This document shows positions 1-8,542 of a stretch of DNA of 15,842 nt, in pieces (position 1 is the stretch's first letter; each line of letters opens with the position of its first letter). The DNA lies in assembly GCA_026983755.1 (NCBI GenBank), contig JALSTL010000062.1:1-15842 (forward strand), given 5' to 3'. The position numbers were made by a program, and so were the translations under genes. A model generated the notes under the pieces. The model was not told where the DNA came from, searched no databases, and saw only the letters and a list, made by a program, of their open reading frames with translations. Origin of the DNA: Melioribacteraceae bacterium. GTDB lineage: Bacteria; Bacteroidota; Ignavibacteria; Ignavibacteriales; Melioribacteraceae.

Positions 1-1133
1 CACGAAAAAATAAAAGAGCGGCAAAATATGCTCACTATTTTATGGAAAATCCGCAAGTCTTTTTTTCCACAATTTTAATTTCAAATAATATTGTAAACAT
101 AAGTTTTGCTTCGTTGTTAACGGCAATTTTATTGTCCGCTTATAATTTTAGTAATCTGTCTATTTTGGTAATTTCAACAATAGTACTTTTATTATTCGGA
201 GAATTAATTCCAAAATATATTGCAAGAGAATTTGCCGATAGTTTTGTTATTACATCCTCAATTCCGCTTAAAATAATTTCCAAAATATTATTTCCGTTTG
301 TTCACGTTGCATCATCAATAACAACAATACTTACAAACACCAGAGACATTACCAAAGATGATGAAATTTCCGTTATACAAAAAGATGACATTCATACATT
401 GTTGGATGAAAGTTCAGATGCCGGAAATGTTGACGAAGAGGATACCGATATACTAAAAAATATAATTGATTTAGGTGAAAAAAAGGTTTACGAAAACATG
501 ACACCGCGTACGGATATTATTGGCGTTGGTATTGATGCTACAATTGATGAAGTAATTCAAACATTTACGGATTCAGGTTACTCTAAGCTTCCGATTTATG
601 AAGAAAATTTGGATAATATAAAAGGTGTTGTTTATGTTTATGACCTTTTCAAAAATCCCAAAAATTTAAAATCCATTATCAAAGAAATTTATTTTGTACC
701 AGAGACAAAAAAAAGTTTGGATATGCTTAATGAGTTTTTGGAAAAGCATGTTTCAATAGCAATTGTTGTTGATGAATTCGGAGGCACGGCCGGTTTAATT
801 ACAATTGAAGATATAATAGAAGAAATGTTCGGCGAAATTCAAGATGAATATGATGAAGAACCCGATGTTTGTAAAAAAGTATCCGATAATACTTATGTAA
901 TAAGCGGAAAGGTTGATGTGGATTTTATAAACGAAGAATTTGAGTTGAATATTCCCGAAGGAGAATATGAAACCCTTGGCGGTTACATAATAACAAAATT
1001 AGGTCGCATACCCGATAGAGGTGAAAAAATTAATATCGATAATTTTAATATTATAGTTTTACATTCAACTAAAACAAAAGTTAATTTGGTTAAAATTATT
1101 ATTCAACCTAAAGCAAAAGAAAATAAAAATTAA
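1..1133 (+). CDS. CNNM/CorC-family CBS-domain membrane protein (5' end outside window)
   Basis: The reading frame is open from base 3 through the first in-window ATG at 42, and the residues before that ATG (ending KYAHYF) fit the family, so the true start lies left of the window and 42 is probably an internal Met. Numbering from that Met: the tail of the DUF21/CNNM transmembrane domain is at about 1-95, with the conserved STILISNNIVNI and LFGELIPKYIA stretches. A CBS pair follows at about 153-268, including MTPRTDI and the family hallmark VVDEFGGTAGLITIEDIIEE. A CorC_HlyC (transporter-associated) domain is at about 283-355. Visible length is 376 residues, against roughly 420-450 for full members, so only a few dozen residues are missing. 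The family is linked to Mg2+/cation transport or efflux; in Bacteroidota the paralogue GldE is tied to gliding, but no gld neighbour is visible, so I do not assign that role. It converges with the permease gene on the other strand, with a 28-base gap. Confidence 0.9.
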   Translation, partial: RKNKRAAKYAHYFMENPQVFFSTILISNNIVNISFASLLTAILLSAYNFSNLSILVISTIVLLLFGELIPKYIAREFADSFVITSSIPLKIISKILFPFVHVASSITTILTNTRDITKDDEISVIQKDDIHTLLDESSDAGNVDEEDTDILKNIIDLGEKKVYENMTPRTDIIGVGIDATIDEVIQTFTDSGYSKLPIYEENLDNIKGVVYVYDLFKNPKNLKSIIKEIYFVPETKKSLDMLNEFLEKHVSIAIVVDEFGGTAGLITIEDIIEEMFGEIQDEYDEEPDVCKKVSDNTYVISGKVDVDFINEEFELNIPEGEYETLGGYIITKLGRIPDRGEKINIDNFNIIVLHSTKTKVNLVKIIIQPKAKENKN

Positions 1134-1161
1134 ATAATTATATATTAAATAATTAAAACTT

Positions 1162-2058
1162 TTAGGATATATTTAATTTGCTAACTTTACCTATACTCAC
1201 AAAAAGAATTATTACGCCAAACCATTGAACGATATCCAAAATGTTTCCTCTTAAAAAATATTCCAACAAAATAGCGGTTAAAGGAAAAGCCAATTCCAAT
1301 ATTGTGGAAGAAGAAGCGGAAGTATATTTAAGACCGTAATAATAAATAAACATAGCCGGCCCGCCCGTTGTGAATGCTATCAAAAAAAATGTAATAATTT
1401 GTGAATTGGAAAAAGACGAAACCAAATTTGTTTCTCCGTAAAAGATAACAATTGCAAACATAAATATGGAAGAAAGTATATATCTTAAATAAGTGGCAAG
1501 TTTAAAATTACTATTTTGTAAAGCACGTTTACTTAATACGGTGGAAAGTCCGAAACTAAATGCCGCCAAAAGAGAAAACATTGCCGCCATAAAAGTTTTG
1601 TTGTCTGTTGAAATATCCGGAATTGAAAAACCGAAAGCCATAATATAAGCACCGGCAATGGCAAGCGAAGACCATAAAATAAATTGCTTATGTAATTTTT
1701 CTTTTAATAAAAAAACAGCGAAAGCAATTGCAAATACCGGTTGTAATTTTTGAATAAGAATAACTATTGATAGATTTACAAAATTTACATAAAAAAGTGC
1801 TTTTGTTATTGCTAAAATTCCAATTACTCCACCAAAAAGTGCAACTCCAATAAACGAAAGCCAATCTATAAGATTAAGTTTTTTTACAAGTGCAAAATCT
1901 TTTAGTAAAATAGGAAACAGATAAATGGAAACAATAATGCTTTCGGTAAAAACAACAATTGAAACCGGTAAAGCATTTAACGACGGTCTTAAAACTATTC
2001 CGTCAATTCCCCAAAGTATAGCGGCAAAAATAATAAATACCGGAGCAAATTTATTCAT
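1162..2058 (-). CDS. EamA/DMT-superfamily permease
   Basis: A 298-residue, very hydrophobic protein with about ten predicted membrane helices arranged as two EamA repeats (roughly residues 1-142 and 155-293), the normal size and build of the drug/metabolite transporter superfamily. Typical family stretches are AAILWGIDGI in helix 1, LIQKLQPVFAIAFAVFLLKEKL at the end of repeat 1, and YGLKYTSASSSTILELAFPLTAILLEYF at the end of repeat 2. These are inner-membrane transporters of amino acids, metabolites or drugs, and the substrate cannot be read from the sequence. The start at 2058 gives a complete first helix, but no convincing ribosome binding site precedes it. It lies 149 bases downstream of cydC on the same strand with no clear terminator between, so readthrough from the cyd block is possible but unproven. 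Confidence 0.88.
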   Translation of the reverse strand: MNKFAPVFIIFAAILWGIDGIVLRPSLNALPVSIVVFTESIIVSIYLFPILLKDFALVKKLNLIDWLSFIGVALFGGVIGILAITKALFYVNFVNLSIVILIQKLQPVFAIAFAVFLLKEKLHKQFILWSSLAIAGAYIMAFGFSIPDISTDNKTFMAAMFSLLAAFSFGLSTVLSKRALQNSNFKLATYLRYILSSIFMFAIVIFYGETNLVSSFSNSQIITFFLIAFTTGGPAMFIYYYGLKYTSASSSTILELAFPLTAILLEYFLRGNILDIVQWFGVIILFVSIGKVSKLNIS

Positions 2059-2207
2059 TACTGCAAATAATCTTTTAATAAGTGAAATGAAATATAAGCA
2101 TTTTTTATCGGAAGATGTGTAATTAAAAAGATTAAAGCAAATTATTTTACGTTTTGCAAAAATCCGTTTGTGCCAATTATTTTCGGTTTAAATTTTTAAG
2201 GTTTTTT

Positions 2208-3935
2208 CTAAGCAACCAAACTGTTTTGAGAATCAAATAGTTTTTTATAGAAACCGTTTAACTTTAGTAATTCAACATGGTTTTTGGTTTCAACAATATT
2301 TCCGTTTCTCATAACAGCAATTTTATTTACATTTTTCAGATGTACCAAACGGTGAGTAATAATAAGTACGGTTTTTGTTTTAGCCAATTCATAAAATGTT
2401 TTCATTAATTTGGATTCGGTTATTGCATCCAAATCCGAAGTAGGTTCATCGAAAATAATTATGGGAGTATCTTTTAATATTGCTCTGGCAATCGAAATCC
2501 TTTGACGTTGACCACCGCTAATTTTTAAGCCTTGTTCTCCAATAAGTTCATCATATTTGTTTGGCAAAGTTTCAATAAAATTATGCAAGTCTGCCTTTTT
2601 GCATGCCGAAATAATTTCGTCTTCGGTAGCATTCTGTTTTGCAAATCTTAGATTTTCTTTTATGGATAAATTAAAAAGGTGAGTATTTTGCGGGGCAACG
2701 GCAATTAGATTATTCAATATTTTATCGGAGATATTTGTTAAATCTATTCCTCCTATTAAAATATTTCCCTTGTCATATTGCCAAAATTTTACTAATAAAT
2801 TTATTAAAGTAGATTTTCCGGCACCACTTGTTCCTACAATTGCTGTAATACTTTTTTCAGGTAATGTTAAAGATAAATTTTCATATATTTTATTTCGCAC
2901 ATCATAAGCAAAGTGAATATTTTTAAATTCTATATTGAATTTATTAGGTATTTGCTCATTTACAACTTTTAAATTGACAGGTTTTATATTTTCCACTTCA
3001 AAAACTTCTTCTGCAGCTTTAGCTGTTTTTTCTAAATATTGTAAAGAAGCCGGTAACGGAAGCACCGCCTCAAAAACCGCCATGGTACCAAGAGCCAAAA
3101 CGGATAAATAAACGCCGTCTAAAAAACCGGAAGTTACATCCGGTATTGCTATTGTTAAAATAAATACAACGGCAAAGTTCATTAAAAGTCCAATTAAAGA
3201 ATCGTTTAGTCCGGAAATTAATGCCATTCGTCTTTGTAAAGAAGTATATTCTTCATTCAACAAGTAAAAAGTCTTACAATATTTTTCTTCTTGTCCGTAA
3301 ACCAATAAATCCGCAACACCTTGAACTTGGTCAACTGCAAGCTCGGAAAGTTTTCCTTGCAATTCAACTAACTTGCTACCAATATTTTTGCTTAGATAAA
3401 ATGTTAATGCGGGAATGCCAATAGCGGCGGATAAATAAAAGAAGGCAATAATCAAAGAATAATAAAAACTATAGAATCCGAATAAAAAAACGAAAAGTAA
3501 CAGAACCATTATGGCAACAATTGGCGGTGAAATAACACGAACAAAAAAATGTTCCAAGCTTTCAATATCGGCCACTGCGCGATTTAATAAATCGCCACTC
3601 TTATATTTAGAAATTTTTACGGGAACAAGAGGAGCTACGGATGAAAAAAACCAAACTCTGAATTTTGCCAAAAGACTAAAAGTTACTTCGTGTGAAATAT
3701 ATCTTTCTATATATCGGAAAATACCGCGGGAAATTCCGAAAAACCTTACGCCCACAATACCCACTTGAAGTTCAATAATAGAAGGGTGTAATGCAGCTTT
3801 TGCAATAATATAAGCGGAGGTCATCATTAATCCTATGCTGCTACCTATTGTTAGAAAACCTACGAAAGCCGCTAATAACATCCAAAGTTTATATTCTTTT
3901 GTGATTTTCAATAATCTGAGTAGTATGTTAAACAT
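2208..3935 (-). CDS. cydC: CydC subunit of the CydDC thiol ABC exporter
   Basis: A 575-residue half-transporter: membrane domain at about 15-300, then an ABC ATPase domain at about 335-570. Visible nucleotide-binding motifs are Walker A GTSGAGKS (368-375), Q-loop APQ near 414-416, signature ISGGQ (472-476), Walker B IIIFDEPT (492-499, catalytic Glu497) and the switch His528 in ITHRL. The stretch VADIESLEHFFVRVISP (about 121-137) is a CydC-type signature that distinguishes it from its CydD partner. CydDC forms an inner-membrane heterodimer that exports cysteine/glutathione-type thiols, with haem also implicated, and is required for assembly of cytochrome bd. Here it sits behind cydAB. Its ATG overlaps the last 8 bases of cydD, and its ribosome binding site lies inside cydD, indicating coupled translation. 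Length matches the family (E. coli CydC is 573 residues). Confidence 0.93.
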   Translation of the reverse strand: MFNILLRLLKITKEYKLWMLLAAFVGFLTIGSSIGLMMTSAYIIAKAALHPSIIELQVGIVGVRFFGISRGIFRYIERYISHEVTFSLLAKFRVWFFSSVAPLVPVKISKYKSGDLLNRAVADIESLEHFFVRVISPPIVAIMVLLLFVFLFGFYSFYYSLIIAFFYLSAAIGIPALTFYLSKNIGSKLVELQGKLSELAVDQVQGVADLLVYGQEEKYCKTFYLLNEEYTSLQRRMALISGLNDSLIGLLMNFAVVFILTIAIPDVTSGFLDGVYLSVLALGTMAVFEAVLPLPASLQYLEKTAKAAEEVFEVENIKPVNLKVVNEQIPNKFNIEFKNIHFAYDVRNKIYENLSLTLPEKSITAIVGTSGAGKSTLINLLVKFWQYDKGNILIGGIDLTNISDKILNNLIAVAPQNTHLFNLSIKENLRFAKQNATEDEIISACKKADLHNFIETLPNKYDELIGEQGLKISGGQRQRISIARAILKDTPIIIFDEPTSDLDAITESKLMKTFYELAKTKTVLIITHRLVHLKNVNKIAVMRNGNIVETKNHVELLKLNGFYKKLFDSQNSLVA

Positions 3936-5658
3936 TAATTCCTCCGGATTTATTTATCAATTTGGAATAATGTTTATTTGCCTTAATCAATTCAAAATGT
4001 TTACCGCTTTCAACAATTTTGCCTTCGGAAAAGACAAGAATATTATCAGCTTGTTTAATTGTATTTAGTTTGTGAGCAATCATTAAAACTGTTTTATTTT
4101 TTGTAAGTAACCTAATACTTTCAATCAATTCCTTTTCTGTTGCCGGGTCCAAATTTGCGGTAGGTTCATCTAAAATCAGAATCGGTGCATCTTTAAGGAA
4201 TGCTCTGGCAAGAGCAACTCTTTGAGCTTCTCCACCGCTTAAACCGAATCCACGTTCTCCTATAACGGTATTAATACCATTTGGTAATGAATTAAGAAAC
4301 TTATTTAATTTGGCGTATTCAATTGCTTGTTGTAATTCTTTTTCGGTAGCATTTTCTTTTGCAATTAAAATGTTTTCTTTAATTGATTTGTTGAATAAAT
4401 AAGGATTTTGAGAAATCCATCCAATTTGTTTTAACCATTCTTTACGTTTAATGTTGTTTATATTTATTCCGTCAATACATATTTTACCTTGCGTGGGTTC
4501 AATAAATTTCAGCATTAAATTTACGGTTGTTGTTTTACCGCTTCCGCTTTTACCAACAAGAGCCGTAATTGTTTTGGGATATATTGAAAACGAAATACCG
4601 TTAATTGCTTTTTTATTGTTTGTATCATAAGAAAAATGAACATCTTCAAAAGTTATTTTTTTGAAATTAAAATTAAAAATTGAATCAACTTTGGCAAAGG
4701 AAACAATAGGAGTTTCCAAAATTTTGTAAATGCTTTGAGCGGCAGCTATACCTTCCATACCCGCATGGTACCGTGTTCCTAACTGTCTGATTGGATTATA
4801 AAATTCCGGTGCCATAATTAAAATAAAAAGAGCCGGTTGAAAAGCAAGGTTCCCGTTCATTAATCTCAAACCGATTTCTACAGCAATTATTGCAATACTT
4901 ATTGTAGAAAACATTTCCAAAACCAAAGCGGAAAGAAATGCTATTTTTAAAACTTTCATTGTCGATTTTTTTAAGAGATTACTTATTACGGAAATTTTAT
5001 TTAATACATGATTTGTTCTGTTAAAAAGTTTAATGGTTGTTAAACCTTGAATTACATCTAAGAAATAGGCGCTCATTAAACTTAGAGATTTCCATTGTTT
5101 CTTATTTAATTTTTCGGCGGCGGAACCTATAAGCATCATAAACATAGGAATAAGAGGAGCCGTTAAAACAAATACAACTGCCGAAAGTAAATCTATAGGC
5201 AAAACAAATATTATTATTAAAATTGGTATTAAAGCCGATAGAAATAGTTGTGGAATAAATTTATTGAAATAGGCATCTAATTTTTCAATTCCGTTTGTTA
5301 ATGTATTTACAACATCACCGGTTCTTTCCGATTTTATATAATTAGGACCTAACTTAAAAATATATTCGGTAATTTCATTGCGGACTTTGTTTTTTATATA
5401 TGTTGCTACTTTGTTGGCAAAGTTTTGTTCGAACCAAATAAACAAAGCTTTTAAAAGACTTATTATGATTACGAAGAATAATAGATATTTAACATTTGAA
5501 ATATTCGCATTATGTAGAAAAACATTATCTATTATTTTGCTAATATAATATGCTTGTCCAACTACTGCGCAAGCTGCAGCCAAGCCGAAAATTACGGTAA
5601 AAATCAAATTGCTTTTTACGGGAACCGTTAAACGAAGCAATCTTTTATCGATATGCAT
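3928..5658 (-). CDS. cydD: CydD subunit of the CydDC thiol ABC exporter
   Basis: A 576-residue ABC half-transporter with six membrane helices (about 15-300) followed by an ATPase domain (about 333-570). Motifs: Walker A GKSGSGKT (369-376), Q-loop ISQ near 415-417, signature LSGGE (473-477), Walker B ILILDEPT (493-500, catalytic Glu498), switch His529 in AHKLNT. The stretch GIEKLDAYFNKFIPQL (about 123-138) matches the CydD hallmark 'E.LD.YF..Y.PQ'. It pairs with CydC to export thiols and mature cytochrome bd in the inner membrane. The order cydD-cydC with an 8-base overlap is as expected for a coupled heterodimer. It starts 94 bases after the cydB stop, with a hairpin in that gap. A purine-rich stretch (AAGAAAGAAG) precedes the ATG. 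Both ATPase sites look intact, so an active heterodimer is expected. Confidence 0.93.
   Translation of the reverse strand: MHIDKRLLRLTVPVKSNLIFTVIFGLAAACAVVGQAYYISKIIDNVFLHNANISNVKYLLFFVIIISLLKALFIWFEQNFANKVATYIKNKVRNEITEYIFKLGPNYIKSERTGDVVNTLTNGIEKLDAYFNKFIPQLFLSALIPILIIIFVLPIDLLSAVVFVLTAPLIPMFMMLIGSAAEKLNKKQWKSLSLMSAYFLDVIQGLTTIKLFNRTNHVLNKISVISNLLKKSTMKVLKIAFLSALVLEMFSTISIAIIAVEIGLRLMNGNLAFQPALFILIMAPEFYNPIRQLGTRYHAGMEGIAAAQSIYKILETPIVSFAKVDSIFNFNFKKITFEDVHFSYDTNNKKAINGISFSIYPKTITALVGKSGSGKTTTVNLMLKFIEPTQGKICIDGININNIKRKEWLKQIGWISQNPYLFNKSIKENILIAKENATEKELQQAIEYAKLNKFLNSLPNGINTVIGERGFGLSGGEAQRVALARAFLKDAPILILDEPTANLDPATEKELIESIRLLTKNKTVLMIAHKLNTIKQADNILVFSEGKIVESGKHFELIKANKHYSKLINKSGGINV
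3941..3945 (-). promoter_or_regulatory. Ribosome binding site of cydC inside cydD
   Basis: On the minus strand GGAGG lies 5 bases before the cydC ATG. The same bases encode part of the Gly-Gly pair near the C-terminus of CydD (...GGINV-stop). The cydC start therefore depends on sequence within cydD, which supports the ATG at 3935 and translational coupling of the two subunits. Confidence 0.8.
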
Positions 5659-5706
5659 TTTGGGTCTTCTTTCTTAGCTTAAATCCGTTAGGATAAATTT
5701 AATAGT

Positions 5707-5736
5707 AAACGTCCCGTAATAATATTGGGGACGTTT
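5707..5736 (-). terminator. Hairpin between cydB and cydD (terminator, attenuator or processing stem)
   Basis: The arms AAACGTCCC (5707-5715) and GGGACGTTT (5728-5736) form a perfect 9-base-pair stem with a 12-base loop. In the minus-strand transcript the stem is followed only by a broken U-run (TTTACTATTAAATTT), so termination may be partial. On the plus strand the stem is followed by a better T-run. It lies about 17 bases after the cydB stop and about 48 before the cydD start. A leaky terminator or a processing/stability stem that makes cydDC less abundant than cydAB is the simplest reading. Confidence 0.6.
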
Positions 5737-5752
5737 TTAATTATTATATTTT

Positions 5753-6766
5753 TTAATATTCCAATTCGGTTTTATCGGTAATGCGATGTCTAAACACCCA
5801 ATAGCTCCATGCTTGATACGCCAGTACAATCGGAACAAATATTAAGGCAACCCAGCTCATTAGTCCCAACGTATAATCAGATGCCGAAGCATTGTATATT
5901 GTTAAACTCCAATCGGGGTTTGTGCTCGAAACCATAACTCTTGGAAAAAGTCCTGAAAAAATAGTTATAACCGAAAAGACAATTGTTAATCCCGTCATAA
6001 TAAATGCCCAACCTTCTTTCTTTTGGTTCAAAAACCATTTTACTGCAAGTATTGATACTCCGGCAACAACAGGTACAATACCTGGGTTAACTCCAAGTTT
6101 GGTGAACATGTCGGTTTCGAAATATCCGTAAATAACAAAAGTAAAAATTGCAATGGTAGCCGGAAACCAAAGTCTTTTGGAGGTTGAACGAACTTTTTCC
6201 AAAAGTGATCCGCTAAGTTTAAGAGATAAGAATAATGAGCCGTGCAACATAAAAACCAACAAAGCCGCAATACCGCCAATTAAACCGTAGGGATTTAGCA
6301 AGGTAAAAATTGTTCCGGTGTAATTCATATTTGCATCTATGGGAACTCCTTTAATTAAGTTTGCAATAGCAACACCCCAAAGAAGTGCAGGCGTAAAACT
6401 ACCGAAGAAAATTACCCAATCCCATGAATTACGCCATGAATATGTATGATGCTTACTTCTATATTCAAAAGCAACGGCTCTGCTTATTAAAGCCAACAGC
6501 ATTAAAATAAGAGCAAGATAAAAACCGCTGAACATTGTAGCATACCAATTTGGGAAAGCGGCAAAAGTTGCACCGCCGGCAGTTAGTAACCAAACTTCGT
6601 TACCATCCCAATGCGGACCGATTGCATTTATAATTTGTCTTCTTTCTTTATCGTCCTTAGATAAAAAGGGCAATAATATTCCCACTCCGTAATCAAATCC
6701 TTCCAAGAAAAAGAATCCTATAAATAATATTGCAATAAGTATAAACCAAAGTGTGTTAAGATCCAT
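5753..6766 (-). CDS. cydB: Cytochrome bd quinol oxidase subunit II (CydB)
   Basis: A 337-residue integral membrane protein with about eight to nine helices, the second core subunit of cytochrome bd, which pairs with CydA in the inner membrane. The N-terminal signature is complete: LEGFDYGVGILLPFL (21-35), containing the acidic pair Glu22/Asp25, then IGPHWDGNEVWLLTAGGATF (49-68) with Asp54, the position of the conserved WDGNE motif, and SRAVAFEYRSK near 93-103. It is shorter than E. coli CydB (379 residues), which is usual for this subfamily. It begins 9 bases after cydA, with a very strong ribosome binding site that overlaps the cydA stop codon, so the two subunits should be made in step. No CydX-like small subunit ORF is visible in the 94 bases after it. 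Confidence 0.96.
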   Translation of the reverse strand: MDLNTLWFILIAILFIGFFFLEGFDYGVGILLPFLSKDDKERRQIINAIGPHWDGNEVWLLTAGGATFAAFPNWYATMFSGFYLALILMLLALISRAVAFEYRSKHHTYSWRNSWDWVIFFGSFTPALLWGVAIANLIKGVPIDANMNYTGTIFTLLNPYGLIGGIAALLVFMLHGSLFLSLKLSGSLLEKVRSTSKRLWFPATIAIFTFVIYGYFETDMFTKLGVNPGIVPVVAGVSILAVKWFLNQKKEGWAFIMTGLTIVFSVITIFSGLFPRVMVSSTNPDWSLTIYNASASDYTLGLMSWVALIFVPIVLAYQAWSYWVFRHRITDKTELEY

Positions 6767-6770
6767 TTTA

Positions 6771-6777
6771 TCCTCCT
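6771..6777 (-). promoter_or_regulatory. Ribosome binding site of cydB overlapping the cydA stop
   Basis: The minus strand reads TAGGAGGATAAAATG: the cydA stop TAG merges into AGGAGGA, about 4 bases before the cydB ATG. This near-ideal Shine-Dalgarno sequence fixes the cydB start and indicates cydA-cydB coupling. Confidence 0.85.
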
Positions 6778-8158
6778 AAGCCGCTTTAATTATTGATTCT
6801 ATATTTTCTAAACCGTGTTCCTGATCTTCCATTCCGAGTTTTGCATATTTTTTCCATAGGAAAACCGTTGCTATCATTAATATTACGTAAAGGATGGAAA
6901 ATGCAGTCATTGAAAAAATAATATTTCCAACGGGAACAGTAGGTGAAACGGCGCTTGAAGTTTGCATCAAACCGAAAACCACCCACGGTTGACGTCCTAC
7001 TTCTGTAAATATCCAGCCGCTGGCAATTGCAATATGAGGTAAAAAGAGTGCCCAGAAAAATATTTTTAACATTAAAGGAGAAAAATTAAAATCGTTTTTA
7101 CCAATTTTATATATTGCGAAAAGCATAAGAAACACCATCGCCGTACCAGCACCAACCATAATTCTAAATGTCCAATATGTAATTGCAACCGGAGGAACAT
7201 AATCTCCGGGTCCATATTTTTTTTCATATTCTGCTTGTAAATTTTTAATGCCTTCTACCGGACCGGAAAATTTATTGTGTGTTAAAAAACTAAGTAAGCC
7301 GGGTATTTTTATTGCAAACACATCTTTTTTTGCTTTTTCATCTCCAATTGTAAAAAGAGAAAAAGAAGCGGGGTCTTCCGTTTCCCATAAAGCTTCTGCA
7401 GCCGCCATCTTCATCGGTTGAATTTTGGCCATATATTGTGCTTGATAATGTCCTTGCATTGTAACAAGCATAACAGAAACGAAGCCGTATATAGTAGCAA
7501 TTTTAAAAGATTTTTGATATAGATGAATGTTTTTGCTTTTCTTTAATAAATGCCAAGCACTAATACCAATTACAAAAAATGCGGCTGTGCTCATACCTGC
7601 TAAAATTACATGAGGAAATTGTACCCAAACGTGACCGTTTGTAACAACAGCCAAAAAGTCTGTTAATTCTGCTCGTCCGTTTGCAATTTTATAACCGGCC
7701 GGTTGTTGCATAAAAGAATTAGCCGTTAAAATCCAAAAAGCGGAAAGATTCGAACCAATTGCAACTAACCACATGGTTGCCATGTGCATTTTTTTTGAAA
7801 GTTTTTCCCAACCGAATATCCATAACCCTAGGAATGTTGATTCCATGAAAAAAGCCAATAAAGCTTCAATTGCCAGAGGAACACCAAAAATATCGCCCAT
7901 AAATCTTGAATATTCTGACCAGTTCATTCCGAATTGGAATTCTTGAATAATACCTGTAGCAACACCAATTGCAAAATTGATTAAAAGTAACTTCCCCCAA
8001 AACTTTGTCATTTTTAAATAGTCTTCGTTGTTTGTTTTAACGTATAGTGTTTCCAATATTGCAACAAACAAAGTTAAACCAAGTGTAATAGGAACGAAGA
8101 AAAAATGATAAACGGTAACAATGGTGAATTGCCATCTTGCGGCTAAAACAGCATCCAT
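6776..8158 (-). CDS. cydA: Cytochrome bd quinol oxidase subunit I (CydA), short Q-loop type
   Basis: A 460-residue inner-membrane subunit that oxidises quinol and reduces oxygen to water. The haem ligands can be placed by comparison with E. coli CydA: His18 in VYHFFFVP (high-spin haem b, as His19), His183 in QFPHVILAGM (as His186) and Met334 in FRIMVG (as Met393). Conserved Glu98 and Glu106 lie in EALLAFFMESTFLG. The quinol loop has GHYQAQYMAKIQPMKMAAAE, with Lys250 and Glu255 in the positions of E. coli Lys252/Glu257, but lacks the long insertion, so this is the short Q-loop class. GRQPW (388-392) is intact, so it is not an obviously cyanide-insensitive CioA variant. It heads the cydABDC block. 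An AAGGA stretch about 10 bases upstream supports the ATG at 8158. Confidence 0.97.
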   Translation of the reverse strand: MDAVLAARWQFTIVTVYHFFFVPITLGLTLFVAILETLYVKTNNEDYLKMTKFWGKLLLINFAIGVATGIIQEFQFGMNWSEYSRFMGDIFGVPLAIEALLAFFMESTFLGLWIFGWEKLSKKMHMATMWLVAIGSNLSAFWILTANSFMQQPAGYKIANGRAELTDFLAVVTNGHVWVQFPHVILAGMSTAAFFVIGISAWHLLKKSKNIHLYQKSFKIATIYGFVSVMLVTMQGHYQAQYMAKIQPMKMAAAEALWETEDPASFSLFTIGDEKAKKDVFAIKIPGLLSFLTHNKFSGPVEGIKNLQAEYEKKYGPGDYVPPVAITYWTFRIMVGAGTAMVFLMLFAIYKIGKNDFNFSPLMLKIFFWALFLPHIAIASGWIFTEVGRQPWVVFGLMQTSSAVSPTVPVGNIIFSMTAFSILYVILMIATVFLWKKYAKLGMEDQEHGLENIESIIKAA

Positions 8159-8207
8159 AACGTATTTTCCTTATATTATTATTATTCTGACCTAACAGTT
8201 ATAATCA

Positions 8208-8215
8208 CAAATATA
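8208..8215 (-). promoter_or_regulatory. Candidate -7 element of the cydA promoter
   Basis: The minus strand reads TATATTTG, an exact match to the Bacteroidota -7 consensus TAnnTTTG, about 50 bases before the cydA ATG. No good TTTG -33 box is present at the expected 19-21-base spacing, so this is tentative. Confidence 0.3.
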
Positions 8216-8270
8216 TTTTCCCCTTCCCGGTAAAAATATTTGAAAATCTAAAAAATTAAGTTTAAAGTAC

Positions 8271-8327
8271 AATCGGTAATTTGAAAAATATATACGTAAA
8301 ATAATTATACCGATATTTTACTATCGG
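8271..8327. repeat. Cluster of ATCGG half-sites upstream of cydA
   Basis: ATCGGTA at 8272-8278 is matched by its reverse complement TACCGAT at 8308-8314. The latter is also the left half of a short palindrome, CCGATA (8310-8315) with TATCGG (8322-8327), loop 6 bases. Three copies of the ATCGG core thus lie 114-170 bases before cydA. This could be an operator for a dimeric regulator; I do not recognise the motif as a known FNR, Rex or ArcA site. Confidence 0.35.
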
Positions 8328-8487
8328 AAAATGAATAAAATTGTTTACTCTTTTCAGATAAAATCTAACTCTAGAATAATTACGATGTGAAAAAAGACGG
8401 ATAGGGAATTATTGCTTTTGAAAAAATTTGTTTGTCTTAAATAAAATCAACCGCATATAATTTAGGATTAAAATAAATAAAAATAAA

Positions 8488-8518
8488 AAGCGAAGTTGAG
8501 TAGGTTACAACTTCGCTT
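8488..8518 (-). terminator. Rho-independent terminator after sqr and the small ORF
   Basis: AAGCGAAGTTG (8488-8498) and CAACTTCGCTT (8508-8518) form a perfect 11-base-pair stem with a 9-base loop. On the minus strand it is followed by a T-rich run (TTTATTTTTATTTATTTT). It ends the transcript about 25 bases after the small ORF and separates sqr from the cyd block, so cydA needs its own promoter. Confidence 0.88.
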
Positions 8519-8542
8519 GCAAATAAAAGATATCGTATAAAA

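Larger units (their letters stand above)
8159..8542. other. Intergenic region upstream of cydA
   Basis: About 384 bases without a convincing gene on either strand. The right end holds the terminator of the sqr transcript. The rest is the leader and control region of cydA, containing ATCGG-type repeats and a candidate promoter. I looked for a CydX- or DUF4492-like small subunit ORF here and found only stop-rich frames without ribosome binding sites. Confidence 0.6.

Noticed and set aside
1130..1155. Direct repeat TTAAATAATTA in the 28-base gap between the convergent first two genes
   Set aside because: Low-complexity AT sequence between convergent genes, with no GC stem and no sign of function.
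1925..2122. 65-codon plus-strand frame overlapping the start of the EamA permease
   Set aside because: Mostly antisense to the permease N-terminus, with no family features and no ribosome binding site.
6040..6279. 79-codon minus-strand frame inside cydB, and a similar plus-strand frame nearby
   Set aside because: Both are other-frame readings of the clear cydB coding sequence.
8310..8333. CCGATA/TATCGG hairpin read as a second minus-strand terminator
   Set aside because: The stem is only 6 base pairs and no gene ends just upstream. It is better explained as part of the repeat cluster.
8159..8488. Possible CydX/DUF4492-like small subunit upstream of cydA
   Set aside because: I read the minus strand for short hydrophobic ORFs with a ribosome binding site. 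Only a 15-codon frame without one was found.
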